NCBI GenBank assembly: GCA_050633465.1 | Contig: JBOEGO010000025.1 | Coordinates: forward strand, 1 to 64,000 | Direction of reading: 5' to 3' | Source of the DNA: UBA3069 sp050633465 | GTDB lineage: Bacteria; Pseudomonadota; Alphaproteobacteria; Rhodobacterales; Rhodobacteraceae | Length of the DNA stretch: 64,000 bases | Shown here: piece by piece, positions 17,911-27,451 of the stretch | Position numbering within the stretch: the stretch's first letter is position 1 | Layout of the letters: every line of letters begins with the position of its first letter | Translations under genes and position numbers: made by a program | The notes under the pieces: generated by a model | Databases searched by the model: none | Told to the model about the DNA's origin: nothing | Seen by the model: only the letters and a program-made list of their open reading frames with translations

Positions 17911-18527
17911 GCATGAAAACGGGAGGGGGCGGGGCGGTATTTTCAATGGTTGCGTATTTCGGTTTCGATTGAGAATGAATTGCATCAATTTGCGGTATTG
18001 CCGTCGGGGATGCCCCAAAGGCGGGTTTTCATTATTTATTTAATTCAATATATACCTTTTGCCGAATCTGATATTCCGGACCACACGCAATTCCGATGGC
18101 ATGGCATTATAATTGCCTAAAGCTCTCTCTCTATTTGGCGTGTGCCTCCGTTTGGGGGTGATGTCCCGCTGCGGTGCTACCACGGGTTTAGGGGGGCTGC
18201 GCCGTCTTTGGGTAGTTTTCCCTTCAGACCACTCGCGCAAAACGTGCAATACGTTAACGGCAACGCTCGATTCAGGGCTTTTGCTGAAAAAACAAACAAT
18301 GTCATTAGAATTTCATTCGAATTTTCTTGCGATTCGGGGCGCTAAGAGTGCAAGTAAAATTGAGATCAGTATTAATTTGTTCTTAAGGGTGGCTGCCTCG
18401 GACTTCATATTGGGAATACTTGCCCGAAATCTGATGGTCCAACGCACGATGATGTGTGAACCGCCTGTTGCCGATTTGGCAGAACGCAGAAAGCGTTTGA
18501 AAATTTGAAGTATTTTCGGAGGGGCTC
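17911..18527. other. AT-rich intergenic region before the EPS genes
   Basis: About 615 bases without a convincing gene. A forward frame from 18113 encodes 131 residues but lacks coding bias and recognisable motifs. The region is clearly more AT-rich than its neighbours and probably holds the promoter and regulatory sites of the WecA-like gene. The segment 18140-18240 has GC-rich complementary patches (for example CCTCC with GGGGG near 18145-18160) that could form RNA structure. No known riboswitch class was recognised. Confidence 0.5.
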
Positions 18528-19673
18528 ATGCTCGATCCAGTTTTGCATACACCGATTTTTATTTTGTCGCTGGCTTTATGCGCAGGCATCTTGATGTTTC
18601 GTCGCAACCTTTTGAATTTGACTGCAAAACGTGATGACCTTGCTGCGGTGCAATCCGCGCATGTGACGCCCACACCGCGCGTTGGCGGTTTGGCTATTTT
18701 TGCAGCCCTCGGGGCCGGGGCGTTCCTGTGCCCGCCCGATATGCGCGCTGTATACCTTGGCATGTTGTTGTCGCTGGCACCGGTTTTTCTGGCCGGCCTA
18801 GCCGAGGATTTCGGTTACAATATCCGCCCGCGTTATCGCCTGTTGGCGGCGGCGCTTTCGTCGGGCGTGGCCATTGCCGTGTTCGGCGTATGGGTGGCGC
18901 GGTCGGATGTGCCGGGGCTGGATATGCTGTTCGCGGTGGCGCCATTTGCCATTTTGTTCACCGTGTTTGCCACGGCGGGCGTGTCAAATGCGTTCAACCT
19001 GATCGACGGCATGAACGGGCTGTCATCGGGGGCGGCGATCATGACGGCCCTTGGTTTGGGCGCGATGGCAATGAAAACCGGCGAGGCGGATGTCGCCTAT
19101 CTTAGCATGGCGCTTGTCGCTGGAATTGCAGGGTTTTTCCTGTTCAACTTTCCCTTTGGCAAGATTTTTCTAGGCGATGCGGGGGCATATTCCATCGGGC
19201 ATGTGCTGGCCTGGACATCAATCCTGTTGATGGCGCGCAATGCCGATTTGTCGACATTTGCGGTGTTGTTGGTGTTTTTCTGGCCAATTGCGGACACCGT
19301 GTTTGCAATTGTGCGCCGCGCCAGCGCAGGGCAACCGACGGATCAACCTGACCGGCTGCATTATCATCAGTTCGTGATGCGGGCGCTAGAAATTATGGTG
19401 CTGGGGCGTGGACGCCGCCATATTGCCAATCCGTTGACCAGCCTGATCCTGTGGCCTTTGGCGGCGCTGCCGATTTTGTGCGGCGTGCTGTTCTGGAACA
19501 ATGCGGTGGTGGCGCTGGCGCTGTTGGTTCTGTTCGGTGCTGGTTTTGTGATCAGCTATCGTATGGGAATGGGCTATGCTCGCACCCATCCGCGTCAATC
19601 TGCGCTGCTGTCACAGCCCGTCGGGCGAATCAATCCGGCGATCAAAGTCGCGACAGAACAACAGGCCGCCTAA
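18528..19673 (+). CDS. WecA/TagO-like undecaprenyl-phosphate sugar-1-phosphate transferase
   Basis: This polytopic membrane enzyme of 381 residues starts polysaccharide repeat-unit synthesis by moving a sugar-phosphate (often HexNAc) onto undecaprenyl phosphate. Family motifs are TPTPRVGGLAIF, LAEDFG (first Asp of the usual DD pair is Glu), NAFNLIDGMNGL, FLGDAGAYSIGHVLAW and RLHYHQ near the cytosolic end. About ten hydrophobic segments are visible. A strong GGAGG lies just before the ATG. It precedes wzc in the same direction and is the likely initiating transferase of this EPS locus. Sugar specificity cannot be read. Confidence 0.9.
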   Translation: MLDPVLHTPIFILSLALCAGILMFRRNLLNLTAKRDDLAAVQSAHVTPTPRVGGLAIFAALGAGAFLCPPDMRAVYLGMLLSLAPVFLAGLAEDFGYNIRPRYRLLAAALSSGVAIAVFGVWVARSDVPGLDMLFAVAPFAILFTVFATAGVSNAFNLIDGMNGLSSGAAIMTALGLGAMAMKTGEADVAYLSMALVAGIAGFFLFNFPFGKIFLGDAGAYSIGHVLAWTSILLMARNADLSTFAVLLVFFWPIADTVFAIVRRASAGQPTDQPDRLHYHQFVMRALEIMVLGRGRRHIANPLTSLILWPLAALPILCGVLFWNNAVVALALLVLFGAGFVISYRMGMGYARTHPRQSALLSQPVGRINPAIKVATEQQAA

Positions 19674-19700
19674 TCAAAACACCCATACGTGGTATCGGAG

Positions 19701-19724
19701 CCTTTCGATCAAATGGTCGAAGGG
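19701..19724 (+). terminator. hairpin between WecA-like gene and wzc
   Basis: CCTTTCGA at 19701-19708 pairs with TCGAAGGG at 19717-19724 (one G-U pair) around an 8-base loop. Only TTT follows, so this may be a weak terminator/attenuator or a leader hairpin of the next gene. Confidence 0.35.
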
Positions 19725-19805
19725 TTTCATGCGTGTTCGGGCGGCAAAAAATTGATCCGGCTGCCTGTATCGGGTAGTTAGCTAGAAAAATATACAGGCA
19801 TACAA

Positions 19806-21980
19806 ATGACCAAAGACGATGAAAATAAACCTGTTTCGACACAGCGTATGGCGTCGCGGATTCATCCATATATGTCTGAACAGCCCGTCAAAACCGACGA
19901 CGACGCAGAGGTCGATCTGGTCGAACTGGTGCGCACGTTTTGGCGCGGCAAGTTTCTGATTTGCGGGTTTGCGTTTTTGGGCCTGCTGTTGGGGGGCTAT
20001 GTTGCCTATGGGCTGGCCGTGCCGAAATACACCTCTAGCGCCGATGTGATGTTGGAAAACCGGCAGGAACAACTGGTTGATCTGGATAGCATTATTTCGG
20101 GTCTGGCTGCGGATCAGGCGACCGTCAACACCGAGGTTCTAGTGATGCGCTCGCGCCGGTTGGCGCAGAAAATGGTCGAGCGGCTGAACCTGTTGGAAGA
20201 TCCCGAATTCAACATTGCCCTGCAAGAGGAATCCGCCTTTTCGCCGGGGGTGCTGATCGGCCTGATCAGGGGCGCACTGCTGGGCCCGCGTGACATTCCG
20301 GCCAGTGATGTGGCGCAGCGCGAACTGGACGCGACAGTGGGGGAACTGCTGAAATCCGTCAGCGTGAAAAACACGCAAGACAGCTATGTGTTCACCATCA
20401 CAGCCGTCACCGAAGACCCGCGAAAATCGGCTCTTTTGGCCAATACGCTGGCCGATTTATATATCGAGGACCAGATCACAGTAAAACGCGAGGCCACGTT
20501 AAAGGCGACCAATTGGTTGGGTGACCGCGTGGCAGAACTGAAGCAGACGCTGGAAACGGCAGATGCGGATGTGAAAAAATTCGTTGGTGAAACCGAACTG
20601 GTCAGCCCCGAAACGCTGGTTCTGTTGAACCGGCAGCTAAAGGATCTGCGCGACCGGATTTCCGATGCTGAATCGCAGGCCGTGGATCAATCCGCAGAGC
20701 TGGCCAATTATGTCGCCGCAATTGATGCAGGTGACGTGACTGCCATGATGGCATTGACCGATGACGCGCTGATCGCACGGATGACCGCGACAGATCCCGC
20801 AGATTCCAAGGAAATAAAATCGCGGTTTGCCCGTATCACAGGTGAATTGCGCAGTGAATTGCGCCGGACCGAGGCGCAGCTGACGGCATTGCGGGCCTCG
20901 CTGCTTCGGCTAGAGGATGACGTGGAAAGCCAGTCTGCCGATCTGGTCGCGTTACAGCAATTGCAACGCGAGGCAGAGGCAAGCCGCCTGATCTATGAAA
21001 CCTTTTTGAACCGCCTGAAAGAGGCGACAGTGCAGCAGGGCATCCAGCAGGCCGACAGCCGTCTTTTGTCATCGGCTGTTGTGCCGATCATTGCATCCGA
21101 ACCGCGCCGCAGCGTGATCCTTGCGCTTGGTTTGGTGCTGGGCGGGCTGTTTGGCATGGCGGTGGTGTTTGTGCGTCAGATGATTCACAGCGGCTTCCGC
21201 ACCGCCGAAATGCTGGAACAGGCCAGCGGCGTTACCGTGATGGGGCAAATCCCGCGCATGCCGGTCAAGGCGCGCGATCAGTTGCTGGGCTATCTGAATA
21301 CCAATCCGACCTCTGCCGCAGCCGAGGCCATTCGCAACCTGCGCACGTCTGTTTTGCTGTCCAATATTGACCAGCCACCGCAGGTGATCATGTCGACCTC
21401 GTCAATCCCGGGAGAGGGCAAAACAACACAGGCCGTGGCCCTGACCCAGAACCTGAGCCTGATGGATCGCAAGGTGTTGCTGGTCGAAGGCGATATTCGC
21501 CGCCGCACCATGAATGCCTATTTCGATGTCGATCACAATGTGGGGCTGATTTCTGTTCTGTCCGGTGACAAAACCCTGGCCGAAGCGGTGCAGCGCGTCG
21601 ATGGATTGGATGCCGATATTCTGGTTGGTGAAAAAACCGCAACCAATGCTGCCGATGTGTTTGCTTCGGCTACGTTTCAGGCCTTTTTGATCGATGCCCG
21701 CACCAAATACGATGTGATCATCATTGATACGCCGCCGGTTCTGGTCGTGCCAGATGCACGTGTGATTGCCACCCATGCCGATGCGATTTTGTATAACGTC
21801 AAATGGGACAGCACGTCGCGCCAGCAGCTAAAAGAAGGGCTGCGCCAATTGGCCATGGTCAATGCCCGTGTCACCGGATTGGTGCTGGCACAGGTCGACC
21901 CCAAGGGTATGAAACGATACGGATATGGCGACCGCTATGGCGCCTATTCCACCTATGGCAAGGGATATTACGACGCCTGA
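19806..21980 (+). CDS. polysaccharide co-polymerase / tyrosine autokinase (Wzc-like)
   Basis: The 724-residue inner-membrane protein fuses a Wzz chain-length domain to a bacterial tyrosine kinase. TM1 lies near 55-75 (FLICGFAFLGLLLGGYVAYG), with a large periplasmic coiled-coil region (about 200-420) and TM2 near 435-460. The kinase has Walker A SSIPGEGKTT (about 530-540), Walker A' LLVEGDIRR and Walker B VIIIDTPP near 640. The C-terminus is a tyrosine cluster (YGYGDRYGAYSTYGKGYYDA), the usual autophosphorylation tail. It controls Wzy-dependent polymer length together with Wza, which is encoded convergently next to it. A cognate phosphatase of the Wzb type is not seen nearby. Confidence 0.93.
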   Translation: MTKDDENKPVSTQRMASRIHPYMSEQPVKTDDDAEVDLVELVRTFWRGKFLICGFAFLGLLLGGYVAYGLAVPKYTSSADVMLENRQEQLVDLDSIISGLAADQATVNTEVLVMRSRRLAQKMVERLNLLEDPEFNIALQEESAFSPGVLIGLIRGALLGPRDIPASDVAQRELDATVGELLKSVSVKNTQDSYVFTITAVTEDPRKSALLANTLADLYIEDQITVKREATLKATNWLGDRVAELKQTLETADADVKKFVGETELVSPETLVLLNRQLKDLRDRISDAESQAVDQSAELANYVAAIDAGDVTAMMALTDDALIARMTATDPADSKEIKSRFARITGELRSELRRTEAQLTALRASLLRLEDDVESQSADLVALQQLQREAEASRLIYETFLNRLKEATVQQGIQQADSRLLSSAVVPIIASEPRRSVILALGLVLGGLFGMAVVFVRQMIHSGFRTAEMLEQASGVTVMGQIPRMPVKARDQLLGYLNTNPTSAAAEAIRNLRTSVLLSNIDQPPQVIMSTSSIPGEGKTTQAVALTQNLSLMDRKVLLVEGDIRRRTMNAYFDVDHNVGLISVLSGDKTLAEAVQRVDGLDADILVGEKTATNAADVFASATFQAFLIDARTKYDVIIIDTPPVLVVPDARVIATHADAILYNVKWDSTSRQQLKEGLRQLAMVNARVTGLVLAQVDPKGMKRYGYGDRYGAYSTYGKGYYDA

Positions 21981-22010
21981 CCGGGCGGCCCCTATGGCAA
22001 GGCCTATGCA

Positions 22011-22041
22011 GCCGCCGCAGGGGTCAGTTGGCTGCGGCGGC
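22011..22041. terminator. GC-rich hairpin between convergent wzc and wza
   Basis: GCCGCCGCAG (22011-22020) pairs perfectly with CTGCGGCGGC (22032-22041). It spans the gap between two convergent genes and includes the Ala-rich end of wza. No T-run follows on either strand, so termination is plausible but not certain. Confidence 0.35.
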
Positions 22042-23379
22042 GGCGGGTGTGGTGATCAGGGACGGGACGAATTGCTGGATCACGCGGTTCCATTTGGTGA
22101 TGGGTTGCTGTTCCACAAACACCACGTCTGAGGGGCGCATTTCCATCCGCGTGGCCAGCGTGAAATTCACGGCGTTGCGCGCATCCAGATGCCATGCCGT
22201 GACCTTGCCTGCCTTATCACTGCGCAGCACATAAATCTGCGACGGGTTGCCGGTTTCTGCCGCCACGCCGCCCGCATCATACAGGGCGTCGGCCAGCGTC
22301 ATGCGGCCCTCGAATGGCATCGGCAGGCGGGTCTGTTTCACCACCTCGCCGGTGACATAAACGAAATCGCGGTCCACTGCGCCCAGTTCCAGTTTCTGGG
22401 TGAATGTCTCGCGGGCAGAGGTCAGCGCAGCATTGCGCAACTGGAATTCGGCGTTCAGCTCTTGCAGGGCAAGGCTGCGCACCTGACTGCGCAGGCCTGC
22501 GACCTCGATCTGTTGGCGGAAAAATCCTTCGGCCTTGGCCAGTTCGTATTCGGTATCGACGAAAACCACGTCACCATCAATCACGCGGGTGCGTTTCAAT
22601 TTCGGGTTCTGATACAGGTCTTTGACGGGGATCTGATACAGGGTGCCATCGCGGTAAATGCGGATGGTGGCGTAATCGATATCGGGCAATTGCACCCCGC
22701 CCGCGGCGGCAATCACCTCTTCCAGCATCATCGGGCTTAGCTGCACGGGCACCACTGTCGGTTTGCCCACTGCCCCGCCCACGGTCACGCGTTTTGAATT
22801 GAATTCCGCGATTTCCAGGCTGAATGACGGGTCGATCTGGTTGTCCAGCAGCTTTTCAAAAACGGCGGACTCCGCCTCTTTCAGGGTGCGCCCTTCGACC
22901 GGAATACGCCCGACATCGGGCACCGCGATCGACCCGTCATCCTGCACGGTATAGCCCTGCCTGCGGTTTTGCGCCGCCAGCAGACCCGACAATTCGGCCA
23001 CGGTCGACCCGCCCTGCGGCGTGGCCAGCACCAGCACATCACCCACCCCGATGCGATAGGGGCCGGGGTCGGCGGCGGGGGGCAGGCGGGTTTCCAGCGC
23101 ACCGGGGCGCGTTTGCGGCAGATAAGTGGATTCAGGCAGCGCGCCAGCGCCGCGAATGCCACCATTCATCGAAATATGCCGATGAAACGCATCCGGCAGG
23201 GATTTGGGTGTATAGGCTGCGCTGTTCGCGGTTGAAATCGTTTCCGCCGACAGGGGCACAATCTGCACACTGCCGTCTTCGGCCTGTTTTTGCATCGAGG
23301 GTGCAATATAGGCGACCCCGCAACCGGACAGCCCGGTCAGGGAAATGGCAAGCAGCGTGTGTTTCAGCATCAATAGCAT
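22024..23379 (-). CDS. outer-membrane polysaccharide export lipoprotein (Wza-like)
   Basis: The 451-residue protein has a lipoprotein signal with lipobox LSGC (Cys near residue 20). A polysaccharide-export domain follows (YRIGVGDVLVLATPQGG, QDDGSIAVPDVGRIPVEGRT). SLBB-type repeats (KRVTVGGAVGKPTVV; DFVYVTGEVVKQTRLPMPF) lead to the C-terminal segment MRPSDVVFVEQQPITKWNR, which would form the outer-membrane helical barrel. It should form the export channel that works with Wzc. An ATG three codons later (23370) is an alternative start. The upstream region carries an 8-bp hairpin. Confidence 0.92.
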   Translation of the reverse strand: MLLMLKHTLLAISLTGLSGCGVAYIAPSMQKQAEDGSVQIVPLSAETISTANSAAYTPKSLPDAFHRHISMNGGIRGAGALPESTYLPQTRPGALETRLPPAADPGPYRIGVGDVLVLATPQGGSTVAELSGLLAAQNRRQGYTVQDDGSIAVPDVGRIPVEGRTLKEAESAVFEKLLDNQIDPSFSLEIAEFNSKRVTVGGAVGKPTVVPVQLSPMMLEEVIAAAGGVQLPDIDYATIRIYRDGTLYQIPVKDLYQNPKLKRTRVIDGDVVFVDTEYELAKAEGFFRQQIEVAGLRSQVRSLALQELNAEFQLRNAALTSARETFTQKLELGAVDRDFVYVTGEVVKQTRLPMPFEGRMTLADALYDAGGVAAETGNPSQIYVLRSDKAGKVTAWHLDARNAVNFTLATRMEMRPSDVVFVEQQPITKWNRVIQQFVPSLITTPAAAAAN

Positions 23380-23396
23380 CCCGATCTAGGCCCAAG

Positions 23397-23422
23397 CGTG
23401 GCATCCGGCAGCGAATGCCACG
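23397..23422 (-). promoter_or_regulatory. inverted repeat in the wza upstream region
   Basis: CGTGGCAT (23397-23404) and ATGCCACG (23415-23422) form a perfect 8-bp inverted repeat with a 10-base spacer, 17 bases upstream of the wza start. It could be a regulator site or a leader hairpin. No transcription factor is identifiable from the sequence. Confidence 0.4.
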
Positions 23423-23599
23423 GTCAAGCCGCGTGATGAACCTTTGACGGTCCCCCCAGTAAATGACGCGGGCCAGGTTTGGCAGCGGCCCTTGTCATCT
23501 TGATAAATCTTTACATGAACGGGGCAGGTTGGCCCAGCCCAATCTACCTGATTTTCCATGTAAACCGGGGGATTTTGCCCACCTGTGCGGTATAATCCG

Positions 23600-24355
23600 T
23601 CAGGCGGAATCGAATTGCTCTATGCCGTCCGGTGTGGCGTGGATGGCGGACAGGCGGCCCGTTGCATATGCGCCCGTGTCCAGCGCGATACGGCCCTGAT
23701 CAACGGTAATCCGGTCGACAATGGTATGGCCATGCGTAACCCAAATCCCGTCACTGCGGGGGCGGATGCCAAAATCGGGGTGGCCCCACATCAGGGTGCG
23801 CGGATCCTGTTCATCCATCATCACGGCGGGGTCGGCGGCGGCGTGGACCACGGCCATATTGCCGCTTTGCCAGATCAACGGCATGTTGCGCAGCATGGTT
23901 TCCAGTTCCGGCCCCATGGCGCTGCGCAGGGCGTTTTGCGCGGTGACCAGTTCGGAGCCGGTGCTGCGTTCCGATATGCCGCCCACGCCGAAACTGGCCA
24001 GAGTTTGCAAACCGCCATAGCGCAGGAAACGCGGCCCGCGATCCGTGGGATCATCCAGAAATTTCAACAACATATCTTCGTGGTTGCCCATAAGGCAGGT
24101 CACGCGATCCCCATGTTTTTCCATGAGCGCGGCAAGGCGGTGTAACACGCCTGCACTGTCATCGCCGCGATCAATGTAATCGCCAACAAATATCAACTGC
24201 GCCTCGTCCGGGGTGGGCAGGCGCCCCAGCAAACTGTCCATCAGCGCGGAACAGCCGTGTAAATCGCCAACCACGCAAAACGGGCTGTCTGCCTGTGGTG
24301 GTGGCATTGGCGCGCTGCGTGGTTTGCCGGTGAACAGGTTCAAAAGACGTTTCAT
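23600..24355 (-). CDS. PPP-family serine/threonine phosphatase-like metallophosphoesterase
   Basis: The 251-residue protein shows the full metallophosphoesterase set: FCVVGDLHGC (GDxHG), FVGDYIDRGDDS (GDxxDRG), CLMGNHEDML (GNHE), VVHAAADP and WVTHGHTIVD. This order and size match bacterial PPP-type phosphatases such as PrpA/ApaH-like proteins. The substrate may be a phosphoprotein or a dinucleotide. It sits between wza and fcl on the same strand as wza. A role in reversing BY-kinase signalling is tempting but unsupported, because Wzc is normally dephosphorylated by low-molecular-weight tyrosine phosphatases. Confidence 0.88.
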   Translation of the reverse strand: MKRLLNLFTGKPRSAPMPPPQADSPFCVVGDLHGCSALMDSLLGRLPTPDEAQLIFVGDYIDRGDDSAGVLHRLAALMEKHGDRVTCLMGNHEDMLLKFLDDPTDRGPRFLRYGGLQTLASFGVGGISERSTGSELVTAQNALRSAMGPELETMLRNMPLIWQSGNMAVVHAAADPAVMMDEQDPRTLMWGHPDFGIRPRSDGIWVTHGHTIVDRITVDQGRIALDTGAYATGRLSAIHATPDGIEQFDSA

Positions 24356-24434
24356 GCAGCGTATGTAATATGTCCGGCCCCCTGCGAAAAGACCCGTTGC
24401 CCAGAGGTCACGCCTGCATGACCGGACACATAGG

Positions 24435-25394
24435 TTAAAGCCGCGCGTCGTCGCGGTTTTCCAGGAACCAGCGGTAGGCGTCCTTGATGCCTTCCTCTAG
24501 TCCGATCCGCGCGCGCCAGCCCATATCGGCCAGCCGCGTGACATCCATCAGCTTGCGCGGGGTGCCGTCGGGTTTGGAGCTGTCATAGCTGATCGTGCCG
24601 GTGAACCCTGTGACCTTGCCGATCATCTGCGCCAGTTCGGCGATGGTGACATCGGTGCCGGTGCCCACGTTGATATGCGACAGCATCGGCTGGGTCGCGG
24701 ATTCATAGGTGGCGTTGTCCAGATTCATCACAAACAGCGATGCCTCGGCCATGTCATCCACATGCAGGAATTCGCGCATCGGGGTGCCGGTGCCCCAGAT
24801 CACCACTTCGGGCGTGTCATTTTCCACTGCCTCGTGAAAACGGCGGATCATGGCGGGCATGACATGGCTGTTTTGCGGGTGGAAATTATCGCCGGGGCCG
24901 TAAAGGTTGGTCGGCATGACCGAACGGTAATCGACCCCGTGCTGGCGGTTGTAGCTTTCGCACAGCTTGATGCCGGCGATTTTCGCCACGGCATAGGGTT
25001 CGTTCGTCGGCTCCAACGTGCCGGTCAGCAGCGCGTCCTCGCGCATCGGCTGATCGGCCATTTTCGGATAGATGCAGGAGGAGCCAAGGAACAGCAGCCG
25101 TTTCACACCCGCCGCGAATGCCTGATGCACGACATTGCATTCCATCATCAGGTTTTCATAAATGAATTCAGCTGGATAGGTGTTATTGGCCATGATCCCA
25201 CCGACCTTGGCCGCCGCCAGAATAACAGCATCGGGCTGCTCGGCGGCCATGAAATCACGCACCGCAGCCTGATCGGTCAGATCCAGTTCCGAGTGCGTGC
25301 GGGTGACCAGCTCGTGCCCGCCCTCGGCCTCAAGGCGACGCACAATCGCCCCCCCCACCATCCCGCGATGGCCTGCTACGTAAATTTTCATCAT
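24435..25394 (-). CDS. fcl: GDP-L-fucose synthase
   Basis: This extended SDR of about 319 residues converts GDP-4-keto-6-deoxymannose to GDP-L-fucose. Visible features are the NAD(P) loop VAGHRGMVGGAIVR, AAKVGGIMANNTYPAEFI, LGSSCIYPK and the catalytic YAVAKIAG (YxxxK) with NLYGPGDNF. The ATG at 25394 is preceded by AAGG and lies 7 bases after the gmd stop; a GTG two codons earlier is possible. It forms a two-gene GDP-fucose module with gmd. Confidence 0.96.
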   Translation of the reverse strand: MMKIYVAGHRGMVGGAIVRRLEAEGGHELVTRTHSELDLTDQAAVRDFMAAEQPDAVILAAAKVGGIMANNTYPAEFIYENLMMECNVVHQAFAAGVKRLLFLGSSCIYPKMADQPMREDALLTGTLEPTNEPYAVAKIAGIKLCESYNRQHGVDYRSVMPTNLYGPGDNFHPQNSHVMPAMIRRFHEAVENDTPEVVIWGTGTPMREFLHVDDMAEASLFVMNLDNATYESATQPMLSHINVGTGTDVTIAELAQMIGKVTGFTGTISYDSSKPDGTPRKLMDVTRLADMGWRARIGLEEGIKDAYRWFLENRDDARL

Positions 25395-25401
25395 GGGCAC
25401 C

Positions 25402-26523
25402 TTAGTTTTCGACCGAAACCGGCATGTCCAGCCCGTGTTCTTTTAACAGGGCGTGGCGGCGGGCGGCTTTTAGATCGTCTGCGACCATTTCGGCGCACAT
25501 TTCCTGCGCGGTGATCTGCGGGGTCCATCCCAGCACCTCTTTGGCCTTGGTGGGGTCGCCCAGCAGGGTTTCCACCTCGGCGGGGCGGAAATAGCGCGGG
25601 TCGATCTGCACCAGCACGTCGCCGGGTTTGACGGCGGGGGCCATATCGCCGGTCACGGAGTCCACGATGCCTTTTTCGTTCAGGCCCTCGCCTTCGAACC
25701 GCAGGGTGATGCCCAGTTCATTGGCCGACCAGTTGATGAATTCGCGCACCGAATATTGAACGCCGGTGGCGATCACGAAATCCTCGGGGGTGTCCTGTTG
25801 CAGCATCATCCACTGCATGCGCACGTAATCCTTGGCGTGGCCCCAATCGCGCAGCGCGTCGATGTTGCCCATATACAGGCAATCCTCTAGCCCTTGGGCG
25901 ATATTGGCCATGCCGCGGGTGATTTTGCGGGTCACGAATGTTTCGCCTCGGCGCGGAGATTCGTGGTTAAACAGGATGCCGTTGCAGGCATACATGCCAT
26001 AGGCCTCGCGGTAATTCACCGCGATCCAATAGGCATACATTTTCGCCACCGCATAGGGCGAACGCGGGTGGAACGGGGTTGTTTCCTTTTGCGGGATTTC
26101 CTGCACAAGGCCATAGAGTTCGGAGGTGGACGCCTGATAGAACCGCGTCTTTTTCTCCAGCCCCAGAAAACGGATCGCTTCGAGGATGCGCAGGGTGCCG
26201 ATGGCATCCACATCGGCGGTGTATTCCGGTGCCTCGAACGACACGGCAACGTGGGATTGCGCGCCAAGGTTATAGACCTCGTCGGGTTCGACCTCGCGCA
26301 GGATGCGGGTCAGGTTCGATGTGTCGGTCAGATCGCCGTAATGCAGTTTCAGTTTCGGGTTCGGTTCGTGCGGATCCTGATAAATGTGATCAATCCGCTG
26401 CGTGTTCAGGGACGATGCGCGGCGTTTGATGCCATGCACCTCATATCCTTTTTCCAAAAGGAATTCAGCAAGGTAGGAGCCATCCTGCCCGGTAATGCCG
26501 GTGATTAGTGCTTTTTGGGTCAT
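25402..26523 (-). CDS. gmd: GDP-mannose 4,6-dehydratase
   Basis: The 373-residue SDR makes GDP-4-keto-6-deoxymannose, the substrate of the next gene. It begins ALITGITGQDGSYLAEFLLE. LGAQSHVAVSFE, FYQASTSELYG, YAVAKMYAYWI (YxxxK) and FNHESPRRGETFVTRKI are typical Gmd segments. I start at the ATG at 26523; a longer upstream frame lacks homology. The pair with fcl supports fucose (or a related 6-deoxyhexose) in the EPS. Confidence 0.97.
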   Translation of the reverse strand: MTQKALITGITGQDGSYLAEFLLEKGYEVHGIKRRASSLNTQRIDHIYQDPHEPNPKLKLHYGDLTDTSNLTRILREVEPDEVYNLGAQSHVAVSFEAPEYTADVDAIGTLRILEAIRFLGLEKKTRFYQASTSELYGLVQEIPQKETTPFHPRSPYAVAKMYAYWIAVNYREAYGMYACNGILFNHESPRRGETFVTRKITRGMANIAQGLEDCLYMGNIDALRDWGHAKDYVRMQWMMLQQDTPEDFVIATGVQYSVREFINWSANELGITLRFEGEGLNEKGIVDSVTGDMAPAVKPGDVLVQIDPRYFRPAEVETLLGDPTKAKEVLGWTPQITAQEMCAEMVADDLKAARRHALLKEHGLDMPVSVEN

Positions 26524-26566
26524 GGTGTAAGTCCTCGGGGCTTGGCTGTTCTTGAAATGCGTGAAT

Positions 26567-27451
26567 TCAGTGGTGTGTGGGCTTTGTAGCGAAATCCGTG
26601 ACGCGCACGGCGGGAACGGCTTGCCAGTCTGTTGCGGCCTCTGCCGCACCCAGGGTGACAAATTCATTCTCGGATATCAGGGTTTCCAGCTTGGGCAGCG
26701 CGCCGCGCAGGCCGACGTAGGATTTGAAGCGCCGCGCGGCTGACAGGCCAGGAACCAGCGGTTGATCCGGGTCGAAATCGCGCGGGTGGAAATAGGTCAT
26801 GACGTAGGGATCATTTCCGAACCAACGGCGCAACAGCCCGCGCGGGGCAAGGCGGAAATAGCCACCGCCGCTGTAAACCAGCCGCCGTCCGGCTATGGTT
26901 TTCAGGTTGATCGGAAAACAGCGCAGGGTTTGAGAATCGGGTGTGGTCAGGGTGCAGGGACCGCCCAGGGGAAAGTGCGGAATGCCGCCATGAGAGCGGG
27001 AGGCCGGAAACACCGAGCAGTCCAGCCGGAACCCGTTACGGGCCATGATTTCGAACGCCCAGGCGCAATCGGCAGTGACGGAAAAACCGGGCGCGCGATA
27101 GGCGGTCGGCACGATGCCGGTGGCTTTTTCAATCGCCTCATTGGCGCGCAACAGGTCGGTTTCGAATTCCTGCGGGGTCATGGTGTAGACCAGTTTGTGC
27201 ATGTCCGAATGGTTGGCGATCTCGTGCCCGCGGCGGGCGATTTCAGCCACCGCATCGGGGGCGGTGCGGGCGATCCAGCCCAGGATGAAGAAGGTGCCCT
27301 TTACCTTGTGCCGGTCAAAGGCGTCCAGAATGCGGGTGACACCTGCGTCGATGCGGCTGGGGAAAGAGGCCCATTCCGCCTCCGTTCCGGTCTCCTCGTG
27401 GTCGAGGATGTGGAACCAGTCCTCGATGTCGACGGTCAGCACTTTCATCAA
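26567..27451 (-). CDS. polysaccharide deacetylase (NodB domain with DUF3473, XrtA-type)
   Basis: The 294-residue protein has the NodB-fold metal site LTVDIEDWFH at the N-terminus and HEIANHSDMHK (HSxxH). RAPGFSVT follows, with the C-terminal extension MTYFHPRDFDPDQP that marks the DUF3473 group found in EPS and exosortase-linked loci. It should remove N- or O-acetyl groups from the growing polymer or a lipid-linked unit. No signal peptide is visible, so the site of action is unclear. Its ATG overlaps the upstream formyltransferase-like gene by 4 bases. gmd begins 43 bases downstream, so these genes may be one operon. Confidence 0.92.
   Translation of the reverse strand: MMKVLTVDIEDWFHILDHEETGTEAEWASFPSRIDAGVTRILDAFDRHKVKGTFFILGWIARTAPDAVAEIARRGHEIANHSDMHKLVYTMTPQEFETDLLRANEAIEKATGIVPTAYRAPGFSVTADCAWAFEIMARNGFRLDCSVFPASRSHGGIPHFPLGGPCTLTTPDSQTLRCFPINLKTIAGRRLVYSGGGYFRLAPRGLLRRWFGNDPYVMTYFHPRDFDPDQPLVPGLSAARRFKSYVGLRGALPKLETLISENEFVTLGAAEAATDWQAVPAVRVTDFATKPTHH

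Noticed and set aside
18113..18508. 131-residue forward frame before the WecA-like gene
   Set aside because: No motif, poor codon bias and AT-rich sequence; treated as intergenic.
23600..24355. Assignment of the PPP-type gene as the Wzc phosphatase
   Set aside because: Family and partner do not match known Wzb-type enzymes; only location supports it.
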